Of a stretch of DNA of 25,599 bases, positions 13,350-20,696 are shown piece after piece. Each line of letters opens with the position of its first letter. Within the stretch, counting starts at the first letter, position 1. The stretch lies in IMG/VR virus record IMGVR_UViG_3300045733_000212, positions 1 to 25,599 of that record, one strand, 5' to 3'. The stretch is from a virus. Position numbers and translations under genes: made by a program. Under the pieces are notes generated by a model, which saw only the letters and a list, made by a program, of their open reading frames with translations, was not told the origin of the DNA and did not search any database.

Positions 13350-15959
13350 ATGACTGAATCCGTCCATGCTATCCGCCAAGAGGGGTATCAGCTTCTCCAT
13401 GAGGGAGCTATTGAGTTGGCCCGGGTGGAGTCCAACGGCATCAGGATTGACGTAGAGCGGTTACGACGAGTCCAAACCAAACTTGCTGAACGAATTCGGG
13501 ATCTCAAAAATGATTTGCTGGCAGAGGACATTTGGAAGCGGTGGCGAAGGCGATTTGGTGACAAAGCAAGTCTAGGTTCCCGGGATCAACTGTCCACGCT
13601 CCTCCATGTTGAGATGGGCTACGAGGTAGTTGAAACAACGGATAGCGGCGCACCATCCACGGATGAGGAGGCACTTTCCAGGATTGACCTTCCATTCGTT
13701 CCTAAACTGATTCGTTTCTTGAAGTATGAGAAGGCGTTAGGAACATACCTGAAGGGGATTGAGCGGGAACTTGTAGGGGATCGCATCCATCCATTCTTCA
13801 ATCTCCACACTGTTATTAGTTTTCGTTCTTCAAGTTCGGACCCGAATTTCCAAAACCAGCCAACACGGGACAAAGAGATTGCCAAGATAATCCGTCGCAA
13901 TTTCATTCCTTCAGATGGATCCGTTTTAGTGGAGAATGATTTTAAGGGGATCGAAGTGGCGTTGAGTGCGTCGTACCACCACGATCCCAATTTCATTTCC
14001 TACATCACGACTCCCGGGAAGGACATGCACCGGGATATGGCGGCACAGATTTACTGTCTGGATCCAAAAGATGTGTCAAAGGAGGCTCGCTATGGCGCAA
14101 AGAACAAATTCGTCTTCCCTCAATTCTATGGGGACTACTATATTGCATGTGCTAAGAACCTTTGGGATTGGATTGAGAAAGGCAAGCTCACTACCCCAAG
14201 CGGGATCTCTCTTTTTGATCATCTAAAGAGTGAAGGAATCACTTGGCTTGGGGATTGTGACCCAGAGGTAGATCCCGCCCCTGATTCTTTCGAGGCCCAC
14301 CTTCAGGACATTGAGGATGACTTTTGGAACAACCGTTTCAAAGTGTATGGGCAATGGCGGAAAGACTGGCATCAAGCGTACTTGAAAAAGGGCTACTTTG
14401 ATTTGCTGACTGGATTTCGCATCCATGGTTCATTCAATCGGAAGCAATGTGGGAACCTGCCCATCCAAGGGTGCTTGGTGGGCTCCTCAAGAGTTCTCAC
14501 AAAGAAAGGATTGATTCCAATACAAGAGTTGGAAGGCCAATTGGTAGAAGTTTGGACAGGGTTTCGGTGGGCAAAAGCGGTTGGGCTAAATCGGGGTAAA
14601 GCTCAACGAGCAAAAGTGATTTTGAGTTCAGGTCTTGTGATTCAATGCGACACACGGCACAAGTTCAAAAATGAAGTAGGGAAATGGATTGATTTTCAAG
14701 ATTTGAAGATTGGGAACAAGGTCGCACTTCCAAAGATGGAAACCGCTTTATCCGCATCGGAGAAAATGAATTGGTGGTTTGTGTTTGGGTTTATCATCGG
14801 GGACGGCTGCATTACCAATCCAAGAAAGTACCTCCAGATAGTTGTTGGGAAAACAAAGAAAGCAGATCTTGAAAAGATCCATCAATTCTTACTGGATGAA
14901 GGATTCAATGACGGTGGCTATCGGGGAGTTCATCTGAAAGTTAAGAAGGTGAAGGGACGAAACGATCAGTATCATTTATGGATTCAGTCAAAACATCTTG
15001 CAGCATTCTTGGAAAAAGCAGGATTTCGGTTTGGAATGAATGCACACACAAAACGAATCCCTTCTTCTGTTTGGACAGCTTCCGATCAGAATCGCCGAGA
15101 TTTCCTTGAAGGGGTTTGGCGCTCAGACGGTTCAAGAGGAAAAAATACAAACCATAGACTCAATCTTTGCAACAAACCCTTGCTGCAAGAGCTTCAAGTT
15201 TTAGCGGCCTCCGTTGGATTTGACAGCTTCATGGTTGAGGCTGATACAAAAAAGGCATGGCGTGTCACTTTTCACGCGGAGAAATTCAACGGAAAACCGC
15301 CAAGACGGTATCCCATTGAAGCCGTAAAGAATCAAATGGCTGAGGTATCCTTGGAGAATTACGAAGACGGCAGGAATGCTTGGATAACTGATAAACGCTG
15401 TTTCACAAAAGGCGAGATAACTCAGTATGTAGGGGAGAGGATGTTGGAAAGAAATGCTCCCAAGAATGCGGAGGTTTATCGCTACGATTCCATAGTGGAG
15501 ATTTCGATTCTTTCTAAGAAGGAAACAACCTACACCATGTCGGTGAATGACGCCCTTCATCAATTTGTTGCGGATGGTGTGATTCATAAAAACTCCGCGT
15601 TCCATTGCCTCCTATGGTCACTGATCCAAGTGAACCGCCAGCTTTGCAAATACAAAATGCGGAGTCTCATCGTAGGACAGATTCACGATAGCTTGGTTGG
15701 GGATGTCCGGGTTGAGGAGCTTCGCGACTACCTGGAGATCGTGGAGCAAGTCACCACAGTTGATTTACGAAAGCATTACGATTGGTTGGTCGTGCCTCCT
15801 GAAATCGAATACGAGATTGCGACTGACAACTGGTTTGAGAAGCAAGAATTCAAGTTCAAAGATGGATTGTTTTTACATCCTGAACATCCTGAGAAAACGA
15901 CAGATAACCCGCACAAATTTCTCGCCACTTTGGCACAACTGAAAGCTGAAAAAGTATGA
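13350..15959 (+). CDS. Family A DNA polymerase, intein-containing
   Basis: The 869-aa precursor loses a 374-aa intein to give a polymerase of about 495 aa, i.e. only the thumb/palm/fingers part. Motif A is NDFKGIEVALSA (Asp197), motif B RYGAKNKFVFPQFYG (Arg247, Lys at the expected spacing), and motif C QIHDSLVGD, where the usual HDE reads HDS. The conserved PIQG-S-A stretch is interrupted by the intein. Proofreading and 5'-3' nuclease functions are encoded separately (11928 and 22605). ATG 13350 is used; TTG 13344, with GGAG 5 bases upstream, is an equally possible start. It overlaps queC by ATGA. Confidence 0.9.
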   Translation: MTESVHAIRQEGYQLLHEGAIELARVESNGIRIDVERLRRVQTKLAERIRDLKNDLLAEDIWKRWRRRFGDKASLGSRDQLSTLLHVEMGYEVVETTDSGAPSTDEEALSRIDLPFVPKLIRFLKYEKALGTYLKGIERELVGDRIHPFFNLHTVISFRSSSSDPNFQNQPTRDKEIAKIIRRNFIPSDGSVLVENDFKGIEVALSASYHHDPNFISYITTPGKDMHRDMAAQIYCLDPKDVSKEARYGAKNKFVFPQFYGDYYIACAKNLWDWIEKGKLTTPSGISLFDHLKSEGITWLGDCDPEVDPAPDSFEAHLQDIEDDFWNNRFKVYGQWRKDWHQAYLKKGYFDLLTGFRIHGSFNRKQCGNLPIQGCLVGSSRVLTKKGLIPIQELEGQLVEVWTGFRWAKAVGLNRGKAQRAKVILSSGLVIQCDTRHKFKNEVGKWIDFQDLKIGNKVALPKMETALSASEKMNWWFVFGFIIGDGCITNPRKYLQIVVGKTKKADLEKIHQFLLDEGFNDGGYRGVHLKVKKVKGRNDQYHLWIQSKHLAAFLEKAGFRFGMNAHTKRIPSSVWTASDQNRRDFLEGVWRSDGSRGKNTNHRLNLCNKPLLQELQVLAASVGFDSFMVEADTKKAWRVTFHAEKFNGKPPRRYPIEAVKNQMAEVSLENYEDGRNAWITDKRCFTKGEITQYVGERMLERNAPKNAEVYRYDSIVEISILSKKETTYTMSVNDALHQFVADGVIHKNSAFHCLLWSLIQVNRQLCKYKMRSLIVGQIHDSLVGDVRVEELRDYLEIVEQVTTVDLRKHYDWLVVPPEIEYEIATDNWFEKQEFKFKDGLFLHPEHPEKTTDNPHKFLATLAQLKAEKV
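14472..15593 (+). mobile_element. Intein with LAGLIDADG homing endonuclease in the polymerase
   Basis: The insert begins with Cys (CLVGSSRVLTKKG, block A) right after PIQG, contains a block B His (CDTRHKF), two LAGLIDADG-type helices (FVFGFIIGDG and FLEGVWRSDG) and ends VIHKN before Ser of SAFHCLLW. That is 374 codons exactly in frame. Cys1, the terminal Asn and Ser+1 are present, so splicing should work. The penultimate residue is Lys rather than His (HKN), a deviation. Insertion at an active-site motif of PolA is typical of inteins. The DNA looks more A/T-rich than the flanking polymerase. Confidence 0.92.
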
Positions 15960-16525
15960 TCCCAAAAACAATTGTCCATCTCCTTAGCGGTGGACTTGAT
16001 TCCGTCACGCTCCTCTATGAACTGCATGGGAAGGGGGAGCGTGTGCATTGCGTACTGTTCGATTACGGGCAAAAGCACGTTCAGGAATTGACATTCGCAA
16101 AACTCCATTGCCACAGACTGCATGTGCTGTTCACCACCATGGAGATTCCCAAACTTGGTGGCCTCACCAATGAAAATTGGATTGTGCCGAATCGCAATGC
16201 CATCATGCTTTCTCTTGCGGTGAACTTAGCAGTGAGAATCAAGGCGGATACCGTCACCATCGGATGCAACAAAGATGATGAGGCGGCATTCCCTGACTGC
16301 CGTATGGCATTCCTGCAACTGTTCAACACGATGCTGACAACAGTTGAAATTCCAGTGGAGGTTTGTGCCCCTTATCTGGACTGGCCGAAATGGAAGATAG
16401 CTGGACTGGCGCGGGATCTTGGTGTGCCGTCCAATGAAATTTGGACATGCTATCTTGGGGGATCTGAGCCTTGCGGGAAATGTCCGGCATGTCTGAAACT
16501 CAATGAAGCATTGGCACACAAATGA
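15956..16525 (+). CDS. queC: 7-cyano-7-deazaguanine (preQ0) synthase QueC
   Basis: The 189-aa protein has the PP-loop LSGGLDSVT (Ser11 to Ser16 core), LFDYGQKHVQEL, VPNRNAIMLSLAV, a PDCR element and a C-terminal zinc site TCYLGGSEPCGKCPAC (Cys165, 173, 176, 179). These are specific to QueC, which uses ATP and ammonia to convert 7-carboxy-7-deazaguanine to preQ0. It is somewhat short for the family (usually 220-230 aa) but no motif is missing. It is coupled by ATGA overlaps to the polymerase before it and to a DpdA-like gene after it, so its product is most likely meant for DNA rather than tRNA. QueD, QueE and FolE are not in the window; the host or another phage region must supply the precursor. 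Confidence 0.92.
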   Translation: MIPKTIVHLLSGGLDSVTLLYELHGKGERVHCVLFDYGQKHVQELTFAKLHCHRLHVLFTTMEIPKLGGLTNENWIVPNRNAIMLSLAVNLAVRIKADTVTIGCNKDDEAAFPDCRMAFLQLFNTMLTTVEIPVEVCAPYLDWPKWKIAGLARDLGVPSNEIWTCYLGGSEPCGKCPACLKLNEALAHK

Positions 16526-17127
16526 TCGTGATGCTTGATACTCCTCAAGATTTACGGATCTGTTCAAAAGAACTGGGTCAAAGAGTTGAGCAACTATTCA
16601 CTCCTTTGACACGATACACTCCACAACAACCGCAAAGCCATTTCGCCATAGACAATGGAGCTTTCTCTAAATTTGAGGTGAAGGGGTTTATGTCACTTCT
16701 GAAAAGGGAAAAGCCACGTCGCCGCCTCTGTCGTTTCGTGGCTGTTCCTGATGTAGTAGGAAGCGCCATCCGAACTTTAGAGATTTTTAGACTTTGGATG
16801 GAAAGACTAGAAGGGTGGCCCCTCGCACTTGTCGCGCAAGATGGACAAGAATATCTTCCAATTCCTTGGGAAGATTTATCCGCTATTTTCATAGGCGGAT
16901 CTACTGAATGGAAAATGAGCAAACACGTTATTCAGATCATCAAAGCAGCAAAGGCTCTTGATATTTGGATCCATGTTGGGAGAGTAAATACACCTGGACG
17001 CTTTGAATACTTTGAAGATGCTGGTGCGGACTCTATTGATGGAACTGGACTTTCGAGATATTCATGGATGCGAAACGCCATCTATCGCAACGCAACTGAA
17101 CCTAGACTAATCCCAAAACTAAAATGA
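16522..17127 (+). CDS. dpdA: DpdA-like DNA 7-deazaguanine transglycosylase
   Basis: A 201-aa protein resembling the short phage DpdA/TGT-like family. Conserved blocks in order are FAIDNGAFS (Asp44), AVPDVVG (Asp77), LVAQDGQE (Asp107), IFIGGSTEWK (residues 122-131), HVGRVNTPGR (151-160) and GADSIDGTG. Acidic residues at the ends of barrel strands and the GG loop fit a tRNA-guanine-transglycosylase TIM barrel. The expected reaction is exchange of guanine in phage DNA for preQ0 made by QueC next door, masking the DNA from restriction. It is much shorter than bacterial DpdA. The assignment rests on motif memory plus QueC context. Confidence 0.8.
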   Translation: MIVMLDTPQDLRICSKELGQRVEQLFTPLTRYTPQQPQSHFAIDNGAFSKFEVKGFMSLLKREKPRRRLCRFVAVPDVVGSAIRTLEIFRLWMERLEGWPLALVAQDGQEYLPIPWEDLSAIFIGGSTEWKMSKHVIQIIKAAKALDIWIHVGRVNTPGRFEYFEDAGADSIDGTGLSRYSWMRNAIYRNATEPRLIPKLK

Positions 17128-18044
17128 CTGGACTCTATCAAAAATATCGCCCCGGTACACTGTTGACTGTCATCGGGCAGCATCGCGCCGTCTCCACTCT
17201 TGAAAAGTTGATTGAGGGAAAGCGAATTCCTCATGCGCTTCTATTTACGGGGGCCAGTGGCGTTGGCAAAACTACACTAGCTAGAATCATTAAGGATGAG
17301 TTGAACTGTGGTGATCGTGACTTCGTGGAGATCAACTGTGCGGACTTCAAAGGGATTGATACCATTCGAGACATTCGCCGGCAAATGACACTATCCCCAC
17401 TTTTTGGATCTAGTCGTGTTTGGCTAATCGACGAGGCCGGCAAACTTTCTGGGGATGCGATGGCAGCCATCTTGAAGATGCTGGAGGACACACCGCCTCA
17501 TGTCTACTTCATGCTTTGCACAACGGACCCGCATAAGCTCCTCAAAACGATTCACACCCGTTGCACCGAGATCAAGTTGGAACTTCTGTCCGAATCCGAT
17601 TTGACCAAGTTGGTATCGGATGTCGCATTCAAAGAAAGAATGGATCTAGGCGAAAACACGATTCAGTCCATTGTGGAATCAGCGGAAGGGTCAGCACGTA
17701 AAGCACTCGTCATCCTTGAACAGGTTGGATTCCTTCCTGAATCGGAGCAAGAAGAGGCCATCTTGGCGGCATCAGTGGCGAAAGACCAAGCTATCCTTCT
17801 AGCGCGGGAATTGATCAAGCCCAATGCAAGCTGGCCCGCCGTCGCTGCCATCCTGAAAGACTTGAAGGATGAACCGGAAGGAATTCGATACCTCATTCTT
17901 GGCTACTGCCGAACGGTGCTCTTGGGTGGTAGCAAACTCGCACCCCGCGCTTTCATGATTATCGACACGTTCAGCATGAATTTCTATGACTCAAAGCAGG
18001 CAGGACTGGCAGCAGCGTGCTGGGAAGTGGTAAACAGGAAATGA
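17124..18044 (+). CDS. Clamp loader ATPase (DnaX/RFC-like)
   Basis: A 306-aa AAA+ protein beginning LYQKYRPGTL (compare the RPxxF of DnaX/RFC), with Walker A GASGVGKT (43-50), Walker B LIDEAG (Asp103-Glu104), a sensor-1 region (MLCTTDP) and an SRC-like HTRC arginine-finger motif. The zinc module of bacterial DnaX is absent, so it is closer in layout to T4 gp44 or archaeal RFC small subunit. It should load the clamp at 10715. A separate delta or gp62-like subunit is not recognised here. It is joined by ATGA overlaps to dpdA and to the methyltransferase. Confidence 0.88.
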   Translation: MTGLYQKYRPGTLLTVIGQHRAVSTLEKLIEGKRIPHALLFTGASGVGKTTLARIIKDELNCGDRDFVEINCADFKGIDTIRDIRRQMTLSPLFGSSRVWLIDEAGKLSGDAMAAILKMLEDTPPHVYFMLCTTDPHKLLKTIHTRCTEIKLELLSESDLTKLVSDVAFKERMDLGENTIQSIVESAEGSARKALVILEQVGFLPESEQEEAILAASVAKDQAILLARELIKPNASWPAVAAILKDLKDEPEGIRYLILGYCRTVLLGGSKLAPRAFMIIDTFSMNFYDSKQAGLAAACWEVVNRK

Positions 18045-18760
18045 ATCCAACTTGGCAAAGTAAAGATGGATCTGTTCAGTTGTATCTAGGCGACTGTCTG
18101 AAAGTGTTGCCAACTTTGGGGAAGGTGGACTGTATCTGTACTGATCCTCCCTACGGAATGGATTTAGACACTGACAACTCACGATTTAGCGGCGGAAACG
18201 TAGCTAGTATTTCCAAACGTGGAAATGGAATTGGCACTGGTGGAGGTAGAGGGATTATAGGCGATGACGAACCATTTGACCCAACACCATGGATTGATTT
18301 CCCTGTTGTGGTTTTATTTGGAAGCAATCACTTTGCACAACGACTACCTGTTGGGACCACACTTGTTTGGTTGAAACGTCATGACATGGCCTTTGGCAGT
18401 TTCTTGTCCGATGCTGAGATAGCATGGATGAAGGGTGGGCATGGCGTTTATGCGAAGCGTGATTTGACCATGAATGGAGAAGCAAATACTCGTTCCCATC
18501 CAACACAAAAACCCGCAGGGATCATGGAATGGTGTTTGGAAATGGCTAAAGTTCAAACTGGTGAATTCGTTCTAGATCCATTTATGGGATCAGGAACTAC
18601 TGGAGTAGCCTGCATCCGAACCGGCCGAAAGTTTATTGGTATAGAAATAGATCCAACTTATTTTGAGATTGCCAAGAAACGAATCCAGAATGAATTGAAC
18701 AAGCCCACTCTTTTACCTCCAAACCAAGTTACCCGAACCAAGTCCACCACATTTTTCTAA
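18041..18760 (+). CDS. Beta-class DNA (N6-adenine or N4-cytosine) methyltransferase
   Basis: The start is ATG 18041 at an ATGA overlap. The 239-aa protein carries the catalytic motif TDPPYG (35-39) before the SAM-binding motif DPFMGSGTTG (179-188), the order of beta-class amino-methyltransferases; IGIEIDPTYFEIAKKRI follows as usual. The stretch between is short and Gly-rich (GIGTGGGRGI), leaving a small target-recognition region. No restriction endonuclease is adjacent, so it is an orphan enzyme, likely for protection or regulation. The target base and site cannot be read from sequence. Confidence 0.9.
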   Translation: MNPTWQSKDGSVQLYLGDCLKVLPTLGKVDCICTDPPYGMDLDTDNSRFSGGNVASISKRGNGIGTGGGRGIIGDDEPFDPTPWIDFPVVVLFGSNHFAQRLPVGTTLVWLKRHDMAFGSFLSDAEIAWMKGGHGVYAKRDLTMNGEANTRSHPTQKPAGIMEWCLEMAKVQTGEFVLDPFMGSGTTGVACIRTGRKFIGIEIDPTYFEIAKKRIQNELNKPTLLPPNQVTRTKSTTFF

Positions 18761-18769
18761 GTCAAACAG

Positions 18770-18788
18770 CCCCTTCGCGGGGATAACA
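18770..18788 (+). promoter_or_regulatory. Small hairpin plus GGGGATAACA ahead of the UvsY-like gene
   Basis: CCCC-TTCGC-GGGG folds into a 4-bp GC hairpin whose 3' arm is the start of GGGGATAACA; ATG follows 5 bases later. The GGGG could otherwise serve as a Shine-Dalgarno-like site, so the hairpin may control access to it. Confidence 0.4.
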
Positions 18789-18793
18789 AGAAT

Positions 18794-19279
18794 ATGACAT
18801 TCAAAGAAACTGCGGAACCAATAGTTCAAATCGACGAACACAACCTGGATCGCGAGTGCATTCGCCTCCCCGGCGACTACCTCAAATATGCGTGGCAGGC
18901 GGCGGAAGCGAAACGTGACGTTGACGAAGCCAAAGCGGCCCTTGAAGTGATTGACGCTGACTTGGCCAAACAGATCCGGGACACCCCAGCCAGATTTGGT
19001 TTGGAGAAGGTCACGGAATCAGCCATTTCTGGAACCATCCTCCTTGCTCCTGCTCACAAACAGGCGCTCCAAATCCTCCAAGACGCTCGCCACGATTACG
19101 AAATGACCAACGCCGTCGTGTGGGCACTGGACCACAAGAAACGCTCGTTGACTCTCCTCGTTGATCTCCATGGCATGGGATACTTCTCGGACGTGAAGAT
19201 GTCCGCGCAAGGCAAGGAAGCAGTTCAGAAAATGACGCAAGCCGCCGTGCGTCGTTCCCCCCGCAGGGAGGATGAATAA
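18794..19279 (+). CDS. UvsY-like recombination mediator
   Basis: A 161-aa, strongly helical protein: a YLKYAWQAAEAKRDVDEAKAALEVI coiled coil, DTPARFGLEKVTESAI, a second helix pair and a DLHGMGYFSDVK segment. I recognise this order from small phage proteins annotated as T4 UvsY-like mediators, which load the recombinase on ssDNA coated with SSB. The neighbourhood agrees: a gp32-like SSB (19435) and a RecA/UvsX-like recombinase (20697) follow. A hairpin/GGGGATAACA leader precedes it. The call is mainly by pattern and synteny. Confidence 0.6.
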   Translation: MTFKETAEPIVQIDEHNLDRECIRLPGDYLKYAWQAAEAKRDVDEAKAALEVIDADLAKQIRDTPARFGLEKVTESAISGTILLAPAHKQALQILQDARHDYEMTNAVVWALDHKKRSLTLLVDLHGMGYFSDVKMSAQGKEAVQKMTQAAVRRSPRREDE

Positions 19280-19438
19280 ATGTCCGTTCTGGAATTCTTC
19301 GGATGGTGTTGCCTCATCTTTGTGGGGCTTCCCATCCTCGCTTACCTCGTTGTAAAGTTCGGGGCGGCGGGATTCCTTCGGGCATTCGACCGGCGAAATA
19401 GATCCAATCAAAAACAACCAACGAAAGACCAAGAATGA
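19280..19438 (+). CDS. Single-pass membrane mini-protein (52 aa)
   Basis: ATG 19280 directly follows the preceding TAA, and the TGA overlaps the SSB ATG. The protein has one hydrophobic segment (residues about 4-26, LEFFGWCCLIFVGLPILAYLVV) and a basic tail FLRAFDRRNRSNQKQ. Lysis, superinfection-exclusion or membrane anchoring roles are possible. Tight coupling on both sides supports it as real. Confidence 0.55.
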   Translation: MSVLEFFGWCCLIFVGLPILAYLVVKFGAAGFLRAFDRRNRSNQKQPTKDQE

Positions 19439-20691
19439 AAGGCAGAGAACAACAGCGGGAACACCGCTACACGTCCGCCCGTGATCGTGCGGAAAAACAA
19501 TCGTCCGGATTCACAGGATCCTACCTGAAACTCCCGGACGGGGTTCAACTCTTCAAGCCCAAGCAGGGGATCATCCTCATTGACATCCTTCCGTTTGAAG
19601 CCGGCGAGGGCAATCCGTGGGCGGAAGCCGGGTGTCTCCACTGGGAACGCACCTATCACGCTCACCGGGGAATCGGAGCGAATTCGGAAATGTTCCTGTG
19701 TCCTCGTTCGTCCGCGAAGCAACCGTGCCCGGTATGCGAATACCGTCACAAGTTGCAATCGGCCGGCAACGAGGATGACGAACAGATGGTCAAGGATCTG
19801 GCCCCGAAACAACGCCAGATTTTCAACATCATCAACCTCAAGGATCCGGACAAGGGTGTTCAGCTTTGGGACATGAGTTACCACTGCTTCGGCAAGGTGT
19901 TGGACGCCCGATTGCGAAACTCGGATGACTCGGATGGTTGGGATCAGTTCTTCTTCCTGGAGGGCGGATTCAGTCTCAAGGTTGGTTTCGCGGAGAAGTC
20001 GTTTGGAGGGTTCACATTCTTGGAAGCGGAGTCCATCGACTTCAAGCCCCGGTCCAAGGACTACGACGATTCCATTCTGGATGAAGTCCACTGCTTGGAT
20101 GATCTCCTGATCGTCCCGGAATACGACGCGCTCAAGAAGGCATTCCTGGAGGTGGAGAAGACTCCGGCGGATGAACCTCCCAAGCGGACAAGTCGTGGTG
20201 CAAGTCGTGCTGAACCGACTCCCACGGAAGAACGCGGCTCCCGCCGCACTCGCGACCCGGAAGCTCATCCTGATCCTGATCCAGCAGGCACGGAACGCAC
20301 TGAGCGTCGTTCTCGCCAGGAAGAACCGCCTGCTGATATGGATGACTTCGATAAACGGGGTCGTCGTGGAAAGCCCGCCGAAGATCCGGAACCGGAACCG
20401 GAGCGCCCCGCCCGTGGCTCACGTCGCGCTGATCCTGATCCTGATCCCGAACCGGAGCCCAAGCGGACAGGTCGCCAAAATCGTGCTGATCCGGAGCCTG
20501 AACCCGAACCGGAACCGTCTCGCGGCTCCCGCCGCACTCGCGACCCGGAACCGGAAGAAGATCCTCCTCGCCGAAGTCGTCGCGCTGAACCGGAAGAAGA
20601 TACCCCGCATGTCCGCCAGCATCCCAAAGAGGACGCTCCCGCTGGGAAGCAGGGCAAGCCCGGGAAGTCAGCGAAGGACGATTGGGACTGA
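19435..20691 (+). CDS. gp32-like single-stranded DNA-binding protein with long repetitive tail
   Basis: Residues about 1-235 resemble the T4 gp32-type SSB core: a basic N-terminus for cooperativity, an OB-like domain and a zinc site C89-x8-C98-x2-C101-x3-H105 (PCPVCEYRH). The last roughly 180 residues are low complexity, with repeated RGSRR/RTRD blocks alternating with Asp/Glu-Pro runs, ending in an acidic, Trp-containing tip (KDDWD) like the partner-binding tips of SSBs. The tail alternates positive and negative charge, unlike the plain acidic tail of gp32. It would coat ssDNA for the polymerase and recombinase encoded nearby. A 30-bp direct repeat lies in the tail. Confidence 0.8.
   Translation: MKGREQQREHRYTSARDRAEKQSSGFTGSYLKLPDGVQLFKPKQGIILIDILPFEAGEGNPWAEAGCLHWERTYHAHRGIGANSEMFLCPRSSAKQPCPVCEYRHKLQSAGNEDDEQMVKDLAPKQRQIFNIINLKDPDKGVQLWDMSYHCFGKVLDARLRNSDDSDGWDQFFFLEGGFSLKVGFAEKSFGGFTFLEAESIDFKPRSKDYDDSILDEVHCLDDLLIVPEYDALKKAFLEVEKTPADEPPKRTSRGASRAEPTPTEERGSRRTRDPEAHPDPDPAGTERTERRSRQEEPPADMDDFDKRGRRGKPAEDPEPEPERPARGSRRADPDPDPEPEPKRTGRQNRADPEPEPEPEPSRGSRRTRDPEPEEDPPRRSRRAEPEEDTPHVRQHPKEDAPAGKQGKPGKSAKDDWD
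20233..20262 (+). repeat. 30-bp direct repeat, copy 1 (SSB tail)
   Basis: CGCGGCTCCCGCCGCACTCG plus 10 further bases recurs exactly at 20521-20550, encoding RGSRRTRDPE both times. The identity of codons as well as residues suggests recent duplication. Confidence 0.85.
20521..20550 (+). repeat. 30-bp direct repeat, copy 2 (SSB tail)
   Basis: Exact copy of 20233-20262, 288 bp downstream and in the same frame. Confidence 0.85.
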
Positions 20692-20696
20692 TCCTT

